Below are positions 51,948 through 63,120 of a stretch of DNA of 64,000 bases, piece by piece (the first letter of the stretch is position 1; every line of letters begins with the position of its first letter). This stretch comes from Odontesthes bonariensis (taxonomy: Eukaryota; Chordata; Actinopteri; Atheriniformes; Atherinopsidae), in assembly GCF_027942865.1 (NCBI RefSeq), contig NC_134528.1, positions 6,195,586 through 6,259,585 of the forward strand, in the 5' to 3' direction. The position numbers and the translations under genes were made by a program. Below the pieces are notes generated by a model. It was not told the origin of the DNA and searched no databases. It was given only the letters and a program-made list of their open reading frames with translations.

Positions 51948-54862
51948 CTTAAAAAGCATTTCTATCATGGCAGCTTGATGAGTTGGAGCTGCTTTTATGT
52001 AGTAGCATGTTGATGATGACAACGTTTCAGAAAATCTGCAGCTTCGGTAAAAAAAAAAAAAATCCAATGTGGTACAAAAGATGTGACGTTTGCTTCTGAA
52101 ATATATGAACAAGGTGAAAATATATAAATAAATAAATAAAAACAAACAGTGGCGAGCTTAGCAACATTAAAAAGGCCTGGATGTCCTAGTAGTAATAGTG
52201 AACCAATGAAGAGTACCAGTATGAGGAAAGATTGTAGAGCAGGATGAGATGGGCATGTACGGCTTCCACCTGTACAAAGTAACTGATTTGTGCCCCAAAA
52301 GACCCTCAAATTAAAGAAGAGTCTGCACTTTAGGCTGATATTTGTTATATATAACTGCAACTTGGATTTTTTTCGATAACTAGTTGAAAGGACAAATAAT
52401 TGTGTCAATGGCCTAAATCACCTCTGGTGATGCAAAGTTGAACATATAATGATTTTCACCACGTTTTATGAGTAAAATCTCCAAATTGTAGTTGTCAAAT
52501 GCATGCTCTAAAGTAAGAAGGACAATGCTGTACTCATTTCCTGCATTTCTCAAATTGATAGTATTCAAAGTCTTACCAGAGTCCTTAAATCTACGTCTTC
52601 AATCAACCAGTTAAAGTGAGCTTTGTTGTCATCCAGACCACAACAAGAGGTGCACAGGAGAGTCCAATTTAAAGCAACTAAACAGACTAAACGGAGATAA
52701 ATACATAAATGTGGACTAAAAGACCAACAACTAATCCATCACTCACAGCAAAAATAGCATGCAATGTAAAAAAAAAAAGGTTTTACTTATGTATACACAC
52801 AATTTAAATTTTATTCAGGACTTATTGAATGAGTACAAGACTGTGCAGTCCTGCTACACACGGTTACATTTCTTCTTTTCCTGTCTCAATATTTTCTGAC
52901 GCCATCTAGTGGTCAGTTCCTGCATCAGCCACATGAATCAATTCAATTTCTGTTCTGTCTCTTTAATTTTCCCAGTGTTTAAAACCATCCATTTAAACTT
53001 TTAACTGGTTGTTTTAAAAACTAAAAAACTGAAAAGTACCGGCTGTAGTTTTCCTCAAGTCAACTTCACATTTAAATTACTTGTTTAACGCAACAGGCGT
53101 ATTGTTACTTTATCATTTTTATGTTCACACCAATAAATTAGCTGTTTAATATATTCAGTATTAACTCAAAACCACCTTGAACTGGACATCCATGAATTAC
53201 TTCCATTTCTTACGATTTTCAGACGAGAAAAGCCGTAAATACTCGGTGAAAATCAACGATTGGACATCCAGTTATTGACGAAAAACGGGCAAAAAACTTT
53301 TTGATGCTATAGCATTTTAAGTGACGGTTCACTAAAACAAATGTAGAAAGAAAACAAGGGACAAATAAAATAAAAGGCTGCAATCAAACAGATGAACACG
53401 AGGACACAAGGCTTTTCAGTATGAGGATATTTCCTTTTCTTGGTTTTGTTTACCCTTCCAAACTGAGCCGCAATGCATCATGGGATCTTATCGTGTTATT
53501 TTTTCTGGATGTCCCAAATCCATCATTTTAAAATGCCGTCTTTCGCGTTTAATTTGTAATCATGCAACAAATTTGCCTTATACTTTTAGGAACAATGAAC
53601 ACAAAGGCAATCCCCCCAAATTTTGGAAACATCCCCAAATATGTCTGTCCTATTTACAAAGGTGAAGAGTGCACTATATTTTAAGAGAATTGGAAGAGAT
53701 GATCAGTTCCGATTGTTTGTTATTTTAAACATTCTCCATAATTCAATTTCATATAGGAAACCAAAGAAGTCTATCAGTGGACGCATGAAATTGCACATGG
53801 TTTGTAAACCTGTTTATAAACTGTATTGGTTTATAAACCTGACTCACGGTGATACAAGTCTATTTCATAATTTCACAGCCCAGAAGGTTGTTTAAAATGG
53901 TAAAATGTATGTATATCATTTTGCTCATTCAAAACGTTTTTTACACACCCGTCTTTGAAGCCGTAACCCCCAATGAAGCAGCAGGTGGTGCCATTTGTTT
54001 GCTGACTTTCTGAAGAATCGTTCAAATATTTTTCAGTAATCTAACCTTCAGTCCACGCTGTGATTTGAATAATTGGTAGCAAACACACCAACCTGTGGAT
54101 GGACAGTGAAAGAGTCTCAGCCCTCACTTTCAGGATTTATAGACCAGTTAAAGCCTTTTACTTTTACCAAGAAGTATCTTCACGAGTGTTATGCCCCGAG
54201 TAGGAGAAACCTGAGGGCACAACATAAATGTGACCCATTTTGCTAAACCAGCCACGGAGACATGATTTAGAATTTAACAAAAGTATATTTATCCCTCATA
54301 AGAAGTGTAATGTCCACTTGGAGATAAACTAATATGCAGCAGGATGGACCAAGGCCAAAATAACAAACAACAAACACTGTAGTTTGCATAATATTAACAA
54401 AAAATACACGTTACATGTAACAATGAATAATATCAATGATAATATATAATAATGATAAGAAGAAACTGGCTAAAATAACAACTGGAACTACTATGATTAC
54501 AAATCAAACCTTCCTGATATTATTGAGGAGCAGGGCACAATGATATATATATAATGTAGTGATGCCTCTCACAGTTTTGGTAAATGGATTTACAACACCT
54601 GGGGATGGTGTTATTCCTTTGTTAGAAAAAGAAATGTGGTCTGTCACACACCAAATGAAACAAGTCTGGTGAATACTCAAGTTACCAGGATTTTTAGCAC
54701 AAAATAGTAACGATGATGTCCACTTAAACAGCCTGTTGTTCACTAACATATTAATTCCACATGTGTTAACAGCTACTCAGATTACTATCCTTATCAGCTG
54801 AGGATAAAGTGTGTTCTTTAGGATAATAATGAAGACGAGGCCAGGAAAGTAAGGAACATCCA
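51948..54862. other. Intergenic, no gene recognised
   Basis: AT-rich sequence without coding exons. A segment at 53314-53483 is a diverged relative of 57057-57231 (both run from ttttaagtgacggtt through ttggttttgtttacc to cgcaatgca), so it is a repeat of unknown family. Confidence 0.4.
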
Positions 54863-54905
54863 TCCATCCATTTTCTATACTCGCTAAATCCAGTTTAAGG
54901 TCGCG
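54863..54905 (+). repeat. Head of the dispersed fish repeat
   Basis: The stretch from ccattttctatactcgctaa to ccagtttaaggtcgcg matches the start of the repeat also seen at 15648-15770. It breaks off at the cgcg. The matching continuation (tcccggctgtcattgggcga) appears 2.3 kb downstream at 57250. Confidence 0.45.
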
Positions 54906-54947
54906 TAAATAAGGTTATCTTACTCCATGAAGCTAGCAGAGCCTTAA

Positions 54948-56675
54948 AGTGCTTATGAAACGAATTTTAATTGTTGGAATTTCACAGTTTTTGCTGCTGA
55001 TTCTAAAGGTTCCAAGCCTTGCGATTAAAATGAGATATTGTCTGGATAATAATTTATCCGGGAAGTCATGTTAAAACGGGCTCAAAAGGAGCCACATTTT
55101 GTCTTTTTGTGCGAATTCTTTCTTTAATGCGTGACGTCATAGGGTTGACACAGCAATCTAACTGTAATGGTGGCGTCTATGGCTAAGACATCACAGCACG
55201 GCAGAAAATATTGTGTTGCTGGAAGAACAAATGGTGTTAGTTGCAAAAATAGCAGCTTCACTGAAGGCATCTCTCTGCACATGTTTCCCAAACCAAAAAC
55301 TACTGGAACTGAGGCTGACAAGGAGAAGGCAAAGACGAGAGCACGGTGGATACAGTTTGTACGGAGGCATCGTCGTGATTTTGAAGTGTCCTCAACATCC
55401 GTGTTGTGCTCCGTACATTTCCATCACAACTGTTTCACTAAAAATGTGGAGATCGCGGGAATGGTTGGGAATAGGAGACGTCTTTTAGCTGAAGCTGTTC
55501 CAACTATTGACATCGCTGGACCTGGTGTGCCGACGGAGACTGTCCCTGCTCGAACTACTGCTCGGGCGCGAAGACAGCTAGGTGAGTCTGAAATTTCCAG
55601 ATCGGACATTACTGGACTTGTTTTTTTTATATATAATAATGTTCGCTTACGGTTCGCTTCTGAGAGGCAAGTGTCGACCACTGCTATTGGCTGAGAGCAC
55701 GGTGGATCGTATCACTGCGTGCTGCCGCCTGCCGATAGCTGCACCTGAATTGCTGCTCGGAAGCAGGGGACTGCTCGCTTTGCTCTTCGGTCTACACACA
55801 TATCCAGCTAGAATTGCTGTCTGGTCTCTCCGGTGATTGCGCCGGCTACGACATCCGAGGCTCCGTGGATCAGTCCTACCGATGGCTGCTGTCAGTCGTG
55901 CCGAGGCCGGGTGCCCATCTCCCTGCCGCCGACCCGTGAGGATCCGCAGACGGGGCCGCGCACTGGAGGATCTCCGACCCGTTAATCCACGCCATTGTTT
56001 ATTAAGCTTACATTAAAACCATGTTATTATCACATACGTTTTTTTTAAGTGGCTGGATTTCAAAGTGCCACTTCGTTAGGTCTCAACGTGTCAAAGACAG
56101 CGCAGCAGAATGCCATATCTGCCAAACCGGCATGTTCAAATCTTTTCCAGTTTACCACAGCAAACATACATTATTGTGTCATTTGATTGATAACATCTTA
56201 ATAATAATCAGCGTGTAGTAGGAGCGATGGCTGTTTTGTGCCCGCCGATCCTGTGCCGAAAATGGTAACTTTCTTTCATTTCCATTACCCATACGGAGGT
56301 GCAGAGAGCCTCTACAATATAGATATTAAATCGATTTGTGTGGCTTAAATTCAACGAAAGCTTTTCCACATAATGTTAGAGGTGTGTTCTTTCGACCTGC
56401 TGATGTTTGTATCAGAATTTTGGTTCCTTTATGAGATATAAGTCCATCAAATGTATGTTATTATCGCAGCCAGCCATACTAGCAAATAAGGGAGTCAACC
56501 CTATGACGTCACGGTCACTTGGCCAATTTCGCACCAAAGGCCACATAATTCACACTTTTAAATGGCCGTTTTAACCAGTTATGCCTGGAAAATTTAGTTC
56601 AAGTTGGATTGATGGTTTTAGAAAAAGACAAAAATTTCATTTGAATGATAGATGAACATTCGTTTCAGTTCATCT
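54948..56675 (+). mobile_element. TTAA-flanked DNA transposon carrying a THAP exon (Kolobok-like)
   Basis: TTAA lies on both sides (54944-54947 and 56676-56679). The ends are inverted: left agtgcttatgaaacgaat, and right read as reverse complement agatgaactgaaacgaat. Inverted similarity is patchy for about 200 bp and ends in a perfect 18-bp inverted pair, tgacgtcatagggttgac (55132-55149) and its complement (56491-56508). TTAA targets occur in piggyBac and Kolobok; Kolobok proteins carry a THAP domain, which favours Kolobok. At 1.73 kb without a visible transposase core it is probably an internally deleted, non-autonomous copy. Confidence 0.7.
55167..55581 (+). CDS. THAP-domain protein, first exon (transposon-borne)
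   Basis: THAP domains are zinc-coordinating C2CH DNA-binding modules of transposases and host factors. The 138-codon stretch starts at ATG 55167 (a second in-frame ATG is at 55179) and reads KYCVAGRTNGVSCKN, SLHMFPKPK, RWIQFVRRHRRDF, LCSVHF and EAVPTI. This supplies the CxxH pair, the conserved P and W, and the AVPT box at the domain end. The first cysteine pair is spaced C-x9-C, not the canonical C-x2-4-C, as the usual second Cys is Arg here. A good donor, GTGAGT, follows 55581; beyond it the frame continues only to about 55694. No partner exon was recognised before the right terminal repeat, so the gene is probably truncated. The ATG lies 18 bp past the CRE-containing inner end of the left terminal repeat. 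Confidence 0.7.
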
Positions 56676-57231
56676 TTAAGAAAAGCCTTTAATTAACTAT
56701 ATGTTAAATTAACCGAACCTCACATCACGATTAAAGTAACTTTATGTAAAATATAAGTACGGTAGGTACATTCCCAGCGGTTCAACATGAGTCTATCCTA
56801 CTACAATGGCAGCGAATTCCGTTACTCATCCACCAAATCATTTAATGAATGTTGTAAATTATGTTTTTATTGATTTATTTTCACAAAGAAAGGAAGCCCA
56901 GCTTCCGCCGGGCATCAAAAAATTAGTTGTAACTCATATTGTTCCACTCCACGGAAATCTTTAGTAAAAGGCGAAAGATTTATACGATCTGAAGAGAAAC
57001 ATGAGTGATCTGCCTCCTCAGCGGCAGGCAGGCCTACTATAAGTGCGGCAGTACCGTTTTAAGTGACGGTTTGTCAGCAGGAACATTGACAAACAAACAC
57101 GGGAAATGAACTGAAAATGATATAATTCAGTTTAAAAGTACGAGGAAATTAACATCTGAGTGTTTCCGTTTGAGGAAAGTTCTTTAATTTGGTTTTGTTT
57201 ACCGATTTAATCTGAGTCGCAATGCATAGGG

Positions 57232-57400
57232 TAGGGGCGGGGCTGTGTATCCCGGCTGTCATTGGGCGAGAGGCGGGGGACACAGAGACAAACCGGATAC
57301 ACAACCATGCACGCTCACACTCACTCCTGTGAACGATTTAGTGTCACTAACTAACCTGACATGCATGTTTTTTGGACGGTGGAAGGAAAGTGGCTGACTG
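57232..57400 (+). repeat. Continuation of the dispersed fish repeat
   Basis: The stretch from gtatcccggctgtcattggg through gcgagaggcgggggacacag to tgacatgcatgttttttgga is the downstream part of the repeat whose head is at 54863-54905. Diverged and non-coding. Confidence 0.5.
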
Positions 57401-57476
57401 AGGTGGAGATAATAATGTTCTAAGTTATGTTAAACCTCTTATAGAATAATACAGATGAAAAGGCTGCTGTTGTGAG

Positions 57477-58021
57477 CAGGGGTGGAGCAGCGATTTTAAA
57501 TGTGGGGGTCTTACAGGGGGGGCACATGAGCGCCACATCAAGCCCATAGACACAACGCTGAAGTTGGCATCAGATTTGCGAATTAAATGGATGGGCATAA
57601 AGGGCCATTTCACTGCATTTTTTGCATTTTGATCGCCTTAAACTAGATCGTGTATGGAAACTACAACTGTTACACTGCTCAAATCTGGATGGAATTATTC
57701 TAAAGAGGCTGTAGATTCATTAAAACCTTGTTTGGGATTTGTGAAACCTTTTTCTGATTTGTGAAAATGCAGAACAGGGACAATTTACTGCATTTTTTTG
57801 CATTTTGATCGCCCTAAACTAGGTCCTGTATGGAAACTACAATGGTTACACTGCTCAAATCTGGATGGGATTATTCTAAAGAGGGTACAGAGTCTTTAAA
57901 ACATATTTTATGATTTGTTAAAACTTTATTTGGTCATTGAAAATTCAAAAAGGTGAAATCATCTTGCTGTAAAAGTGGGGGTGTTGAAACACCCCCATCC
58001 CCCACGGGTGCGACGCCCATG
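57477..58021 (-). mobile_element. hAT-type non-autonomous element, copy 2 (545 bp)
   Basis: Same element as 22659-23203 but inverted, of identical length, and flanked by its own perfect 8-bp duplication gttgtgag (57469-57476 and 58022-58029). By eye the two copies differ at only a few percent of sites. Different duplications show two independent insertions rather than one duplicated segment. Confidence 0.87.
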
Positions 58022-59487
58022 GTTGTGAGGATTTGTATTTGCCGGTAGTCATGATACAGAGGGTAAATGTCTGGAGTTTTAAGTACATAAACCTGTTTCA
58101 TCATTTTTATTGCAGGTTTAATAACCACAGCTTCAGTCTTCACTGATTCACAGCCTCCACAGAACAGAGTCTTCTCACAAACTCAAACTTGCATATTAGC
58201 AACTACACCTAGCCTGGAAAACCAGCGCCAACTGCTGGACGGCAAAATGTTTTGCCTGCGGTTGGGTCTGGCCTTGAACCACTTTTCATTTTGAAAATAC
58301 TGCCCTGAATCTGGCAGATGGCAACTAAACCAATCACAACGCAGAGATGTGTTTTGAATCAACGCGGGCGGGGCAGAGGGTTCTGGGTCCGGGTACTAAA
58401 GTATAATCCGTTTTTCTGTCAAAACGAAAAAACGAAAAACGGAAGTAGCTGTCCTTTTTCCTTTTTTCGTTTTAAACCAAAAACGAAAAAACGGCAAAAA
58501 AAACAGATTTTGTTGATTTCATAAAAAAACGAAAAACGAAAAAACCAAAATCAAATAACGGACCAAATTTGGTTTTTGGAAATTACTTTTTTCATTTTTC
58601 GTTTCTTACGTTCGAACATGACGGCAGGCAGACCGGAAGCGGAAGTAACGCCAAAATAAAATTAGCGTGCTAATTTAATATCAAACATATTTTCCGCTTT
58701 TTATACACCCATTGTAGGTAGTAGGCTGCATTTATTTTAGTTAAGTGAAACTACAACAGCTGGTTGTTTGGGAGAACGTGATAGCCTATATAAAATTATA
58801 ATACGCTTAAAAAAAGTGATCACAGGCAAATATGACAAAAGATGAGGCTAGCCTTTCATTTCTAGCTGAACATTGCATCTACAAACCTTAAACAAAATAA
58901 ACAACCGTCTTTTTTTTTTCTTAAAAGATGTTTTATATTGTTTTCATATAATTTTCTGATGGCAATTATAGAATGCGAGTGCATGTGTTATATTGAAAGC
59001 GAGGCTGTCTATGAATATAGACAACAGTGAGGTTTTTTTTTTAATGTGTTTAATTTTTTCAATAAGCAGACATACAAAAGACAAGACTAGAAAGAATAAT
59101 AAAACGACGACAACAACAACAAGCTGGGAACAACAACAGAAAAATCAAAAACTCAAATGGAAGGATCAGTTTCAGATAGATGTGACAGGTACATTATAGA
59201 GAGAGAAGAGAGACCCCCCCCCCAATGTCCTGTGCCATCCTCTCAATGAGGGGGCTTTATCTGAAATCCAGTGCTGTAGAATGACATAACATTATACAGC
59301 TTCTTCTGGTACTTATCAGTCACACGCTCACTGGGAAGGCCCAGAAGGAGAGAGACCGGGTCGAGATCGAGGTCCTTTTTCACAATCTTTTGCATTTCAA
59401 ATAAGATATTACTCCAATAAATTTGTATTTTAACACAGGATCAGAAACAGTGAGTAAGATCACCAATTTCTGTCAGAGACTCTGGTC

Positions 59488-60077
59488 AGTAGCACTGGAA
59501 CTCCACAAGGAACGGTGCTCTCCCCGGTGTTGTTCACCCTGTACACCACTGACTTCAACTACAACTCAGAGACCTGCCACATGCAAAAGTTCTCAGATGA
59601 CACCGCCATTGTTGCATGCATTAAGGATGGGCAGGAGGGGGAGTACAGGGGACTGGTGGAGAACTTTGCCGGATGGTGCAGGTCAGGACCAACCAGCTGC
59701 AGCTGAACACCACCAAAACAAAGGAAATGGTGGTTGACTTCAGGCGAACCACCCCGCCCCTGGTGTCTGTCTCTATCGAGGGGGAGACAGTGGAGACAGT
59801 CTGCACGTACAAGTACCTAGGGGTACATCTGGAGAACCACAGTCACCCTCTGTGTTTGCCAGCCAGAGAAGCCTGTTCAGCTACAGGTTCTGCGCCATCC
59901 CCTGCAGGACAGACAGGCTACGGAGGTCCTTTGTCCCCAGGGCAATCCAGCTATCCAACACCACACAGAAAGAGACTGCCATAGGTGATTGGACTGCATA
60001 ATCACCCCCCCCCCCAATAATCAGGAACAACTTCTCTGCACTAGGACTCTGCGCTTTTTCACTAGGACAATAGACAC

Positions 60078-60121
<44 letters not shown>

Positions 60122-60278
60122 AGATCTGCCGTTTTGCTGAATGTATGGAAGAGCTATATGGTTGATATATGTGTAATGATGTGTGTATTGCCTTGTGTAT
60201 TTTCTATTGATGTATGTTTGCTACTGGACACCTTAATTTCCCTCTGGATTAATAAATGATACTCTACTCTCTACTCTA
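59488..60278 (+). pseudogene. Dead LINE reverse-transcriptase fragment and 3' tail
   Basis: The frame starting TGTPQGTVLSPVLFTLYTTD, followed by KFSDDTAIV (the catalytic box is F-x-DD here), is the C-terminal palm of a non-LTR reverse transcriptase (L2/CR1-like by sequence feel). The frame shifts near 59680-59695, continuing as NQLQLNTTKTKEMVVDFRR and YKYLGVHLENH. There is a small deletion near 59840-59865, then the fish LINE tail (SLFSYRF, AIPCRTDRLRRSFVPRAIQL) and a 3' UTR with GT repeats and an aataaatgatactctac tail. Not functional. Confidence 0.75.
60082..60119 (+). repeat. (GT)n microsatellite
   Basis: About 19 GT units, lying in the LINE 3' region. Confidence 0.9.
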
Positions 60279-62045
60279 TGTCCTACTTTGCCCGGACTTC
60301 CAGTGTAGCCTAACTCCTGGCCAATTCCCACCTTCTCCACTCTTACAGCATAAGATGCCATCACTCACTTACCATGTAATACGCTGAACTACCCTAACTT
60401 CCGAATCAGTGTATTGAATGAAGCGCTGTAGCCGACACTATAAACAAATATGCTTTGCTCTTTGCTAATGGCAGTTGTGTATGTATACATGTCAGCGGAC
60501 AAGCTTCACCCTTATTCCAGGGATTTATTATGTTTTGTCTTACAGCCTTGTATGATTCGGAATAAGAATGTTGAGAAATGGATGAAACGAAGTGTCCCTG
60601 ACATAAAATAACAGAGTTCCACTGATTTTTCTTATTCATGTTCAAGTTCATGTTGTTCCTTCATTTAGCTAATACTACTACTGCTTTGATTACCCACTGA
60701 AGCCTCTTCCTGTCTGCCTCAGTGCAGGTCCCAGCGGGCTCTCAATACAAGGTCTTCAGCAGTTTGGTGTCTCGATTGTTCAATCTGGACAATGTGGTGG
60801 TCCTCCTCACTGTTGGGCCCATGCCAGGATTGCTGGAGAGTACAGTAAAATACACCCTGACATAGCCTACAGTTAAGAGTGAACATGTCAGACCCTGTAA
60901 TGTGACCTTGCATTTTGCTCCTTTGAAGCCAAAATGTTGCAGGTGTGCGGACAAAGTGGAGTAAACAAAGTAAACAAAATATTAATAAAGACATGTGGAG
61001 GGGGGTGTCTCTCTTCTTTTTCAGCTCCCGCTGTATCTCCAGCTCACTTTATACTGTATAATGTACCTGTCACATCTATCTGAAACTGATCCTTCCATTT
61101 GAGTTTTTGATTTTTCTGTTGTTGTTCCCAGCTTGTTGTTGTTGTCGTCGTTTTATTATTCTTTCTAGTCTTGTCTTTTGTATGTCTGCTTATTGAAAAA
61201 ATTAAACACATTTAAAAAAAAACAACTCACTGTTGTCTATATTCATAGACAGCCTCACTTTCAATATAACAGACGCACTCGCATTCTATAATTGCCATCA
61301 GAAAATTATATGAAAACAATATAAAACATCTTTTAAGAAAAAAAAAAGACGGTTGTTTATTTTGTTTAAGGTTTGTAGATGCAATGTTCAGCTAGAAATG
61401 AAAGGCTAGCCTCATCTTTTGTCATATTTGCCTGTGATCACTTTTTTTAAGCGTATTATAATTTTATATAGGCTATCACGTTCTCCCAAACAACCAGCTG
61501 TTGTAGTTTCACTTAACTAAAATAAATGCAGCCTACTACCTACAATGGGTGTATAAAAAGCGGAAAATATGTTTGATATTAAATTAGCACGCTAATTTTA
61601 TTTTGGCGTTACTTCCGCTTCCGGTCTGCCTGCCGTCATGTTCGAACGTAAGAAACGAAAAATGAAAAAAGTAATTTCCAAAAACCAAATTTGGGTCGTT
61701 ATTTGATTTTGGTTTTTCGTTTTTTTTTATGAAATCAACAAAATCTGTTTTTTTTTGCCGTTTTTTTCGTTTTTGGTTTAAAACGAAAAAAGGAAAAAGG
61801 ACAGCTACTTCCGTTTTTTCGTTTTGACAGAAAAACGGATTATACTTTAGTACCCGGACCCAGAACCATGTAGGCCTATATTGTGTTACGTTATGCCAAG
61901 TATGAACAATAAATCCCGCCAAACCATGTTTTTTTTTTATCAGTGCTTCACGGATGACATTTAAAACGCATAAACACGAGTGTTATTCAGCGATATATTA
62001 TTAATTAAATGCGCTGACTGTTCATTGCTCCTATCAACCCGGTTA

Positions 62046-62810
62046 TAGAGCTTGAAAGTCCCGCCCCCTTTTTTGCTTTTTTTTCCTACTTCCGTCGTCC
62101 CCATGGGACCTCATGCCTGGATCTATTGACATGGGCAGGATGATGTCTTCTGTTCCCAGTCATTATATGCCTTTTTACAGTACACGCATGATGTTCTGGG
62201 GTTAAATATGGATGAGTTCATGCAAAAACATTGGCGATTTGTCGTAGGAGTGCCTGGTTAAACGTTGTAAAAAAAAGTTAGGGTAAAAAGACTACATTGT
62301 GTCGCATATGCTACGTCACTGATCATATTTCCCACCATGGACGAAGCCAGACATATCACCACCAGCATAGCAGAAGCTCTCCACGTGCCCCGACTGGTAG
62401 TGGTTCTCTCCTCGGCTCACAAGTTTTCGTTCGCCCTCGAAAAACTGAGTGAAACTGGCCAACGACAGCGCCATGATTGCTCTTCTTCTTCCACTCCTCC
62501 GCGCGCCCAAACGTGATGACGTTTATTTTCCGTGCCAAACGCTACATGCTGTAGTTTGAGAAATGCTCAGAAAAATAACTTAACAATGAAACACTTATGC
62601 CCGCTAAACTGTTACGCTACTGGTATGAAAAAATATTAAAAAATGTCCTACACAACATATGTGAAATGCAAGACTCAATTCCATCAAGCGCAAAAATAGT
62701 TTTATTCCGTCATGGCTCCGTCATTGACTTGAATGTCAAATTATTACACTTCCGTGGTCCCGAGGGGAGGAAGTTGAATGACGTCAAGGAGGCGGGACTT
62801 TCAAGCTCTA
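62046..62810 (-). mobile_element. TA-flanked miniature element, possibly ISL2EU/Harbinger-like
   Basis: The ends are a perfect 20-bp inverted repeat, tagagcttgaaagtcccgcc (62046-62065 and complement 62791-62810), then continue imperfectly. TA flanks both sides (62044-62045, 62811-62812). On minus, 62316-62510 encodes MALSLASFTQFFEGERKL … YQSGHVESFCYAGGDMSGFVHG. I recall a similar G…SGHV.SF.Y..G…G.VH pattern from the N-terminal part of SWIM/YqaJ-type proteins of fish ISL2EU elements. The frame then ends, so the copy is deleted. Confidence 0.5.
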
Positions 62811-62812
62811 TA

Positions 62813-63120
62813 CTGAATGGAGCGAATCACCACTCCAATATGGCGGCCCTGCGTTACGTTCGGCCCAAGAGCGGTTACGTGCGTTGCTCAGTCTAGTGTT
62901 CTATATGATGTCTATGGAAGCGAAAGCACAACAAGAAAGATGGCGGCGGCAATGGAACAGCGCTCGTTTGATTCAGCCTTGGCATCAGTTTTGGAAGAGT
63001 CCCCTCCCACCAAAGCTTTCTGTCGCGCTTACTACGTCACAGTCAGTTGCGCTGATTGGTCAGAGCGTTGGCCTATAGGCACAGACACGGTTTGAAAGAC
63101 AACGGGTTGTGCTCATCAAC
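62813..63120 (+). other. CpG-rich segment with a short open frame of unknown origin
   Basis: Just outside the TA-flanked element, an open frame starts at the second of two adjacent methionines (about 62940) and reads MAAAMEQRSFDSALASVLEE, then diverges to a stop at 63095. It resembles the start of RecQ-like helicase proteins that recur in fish repeats, but the helicase core is absent. A weak, memory-based resemblance; it may be chance. Confidence 0.25.

Larger units (their letters stand above)
58379..61867. mobile_element. Long-terminal-inverted-repeat element (arms about 0.85 kb)
   Basis: The left arm (58379-about 59222) begins ggttctgggtccgggtacta, and the right arm (about 60998-61867) is its reverse complement, near-identical over most of its length. 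Towards the inner end the left arm lacks about 40 bases present in the right. Both arms contain tracts of repeated aacgaaaa units. The spacer (59223-60997) holds a LINE fragment and a GT microsatellite. No target duplication was found at the outer ends. This could be a foldback-like transposon or an inverted duplication; a transposase was not recognised. Confidence 0.7.

Noticed and set aside
58318-58524. Lysine-rich frame (KPKTKKRQKKQ) and its mirror at 61584-61922
   Set aside because: Translation of the aacgaaaa-type repeats in the palindrome arms. Present twice because the arms are inverted copies.
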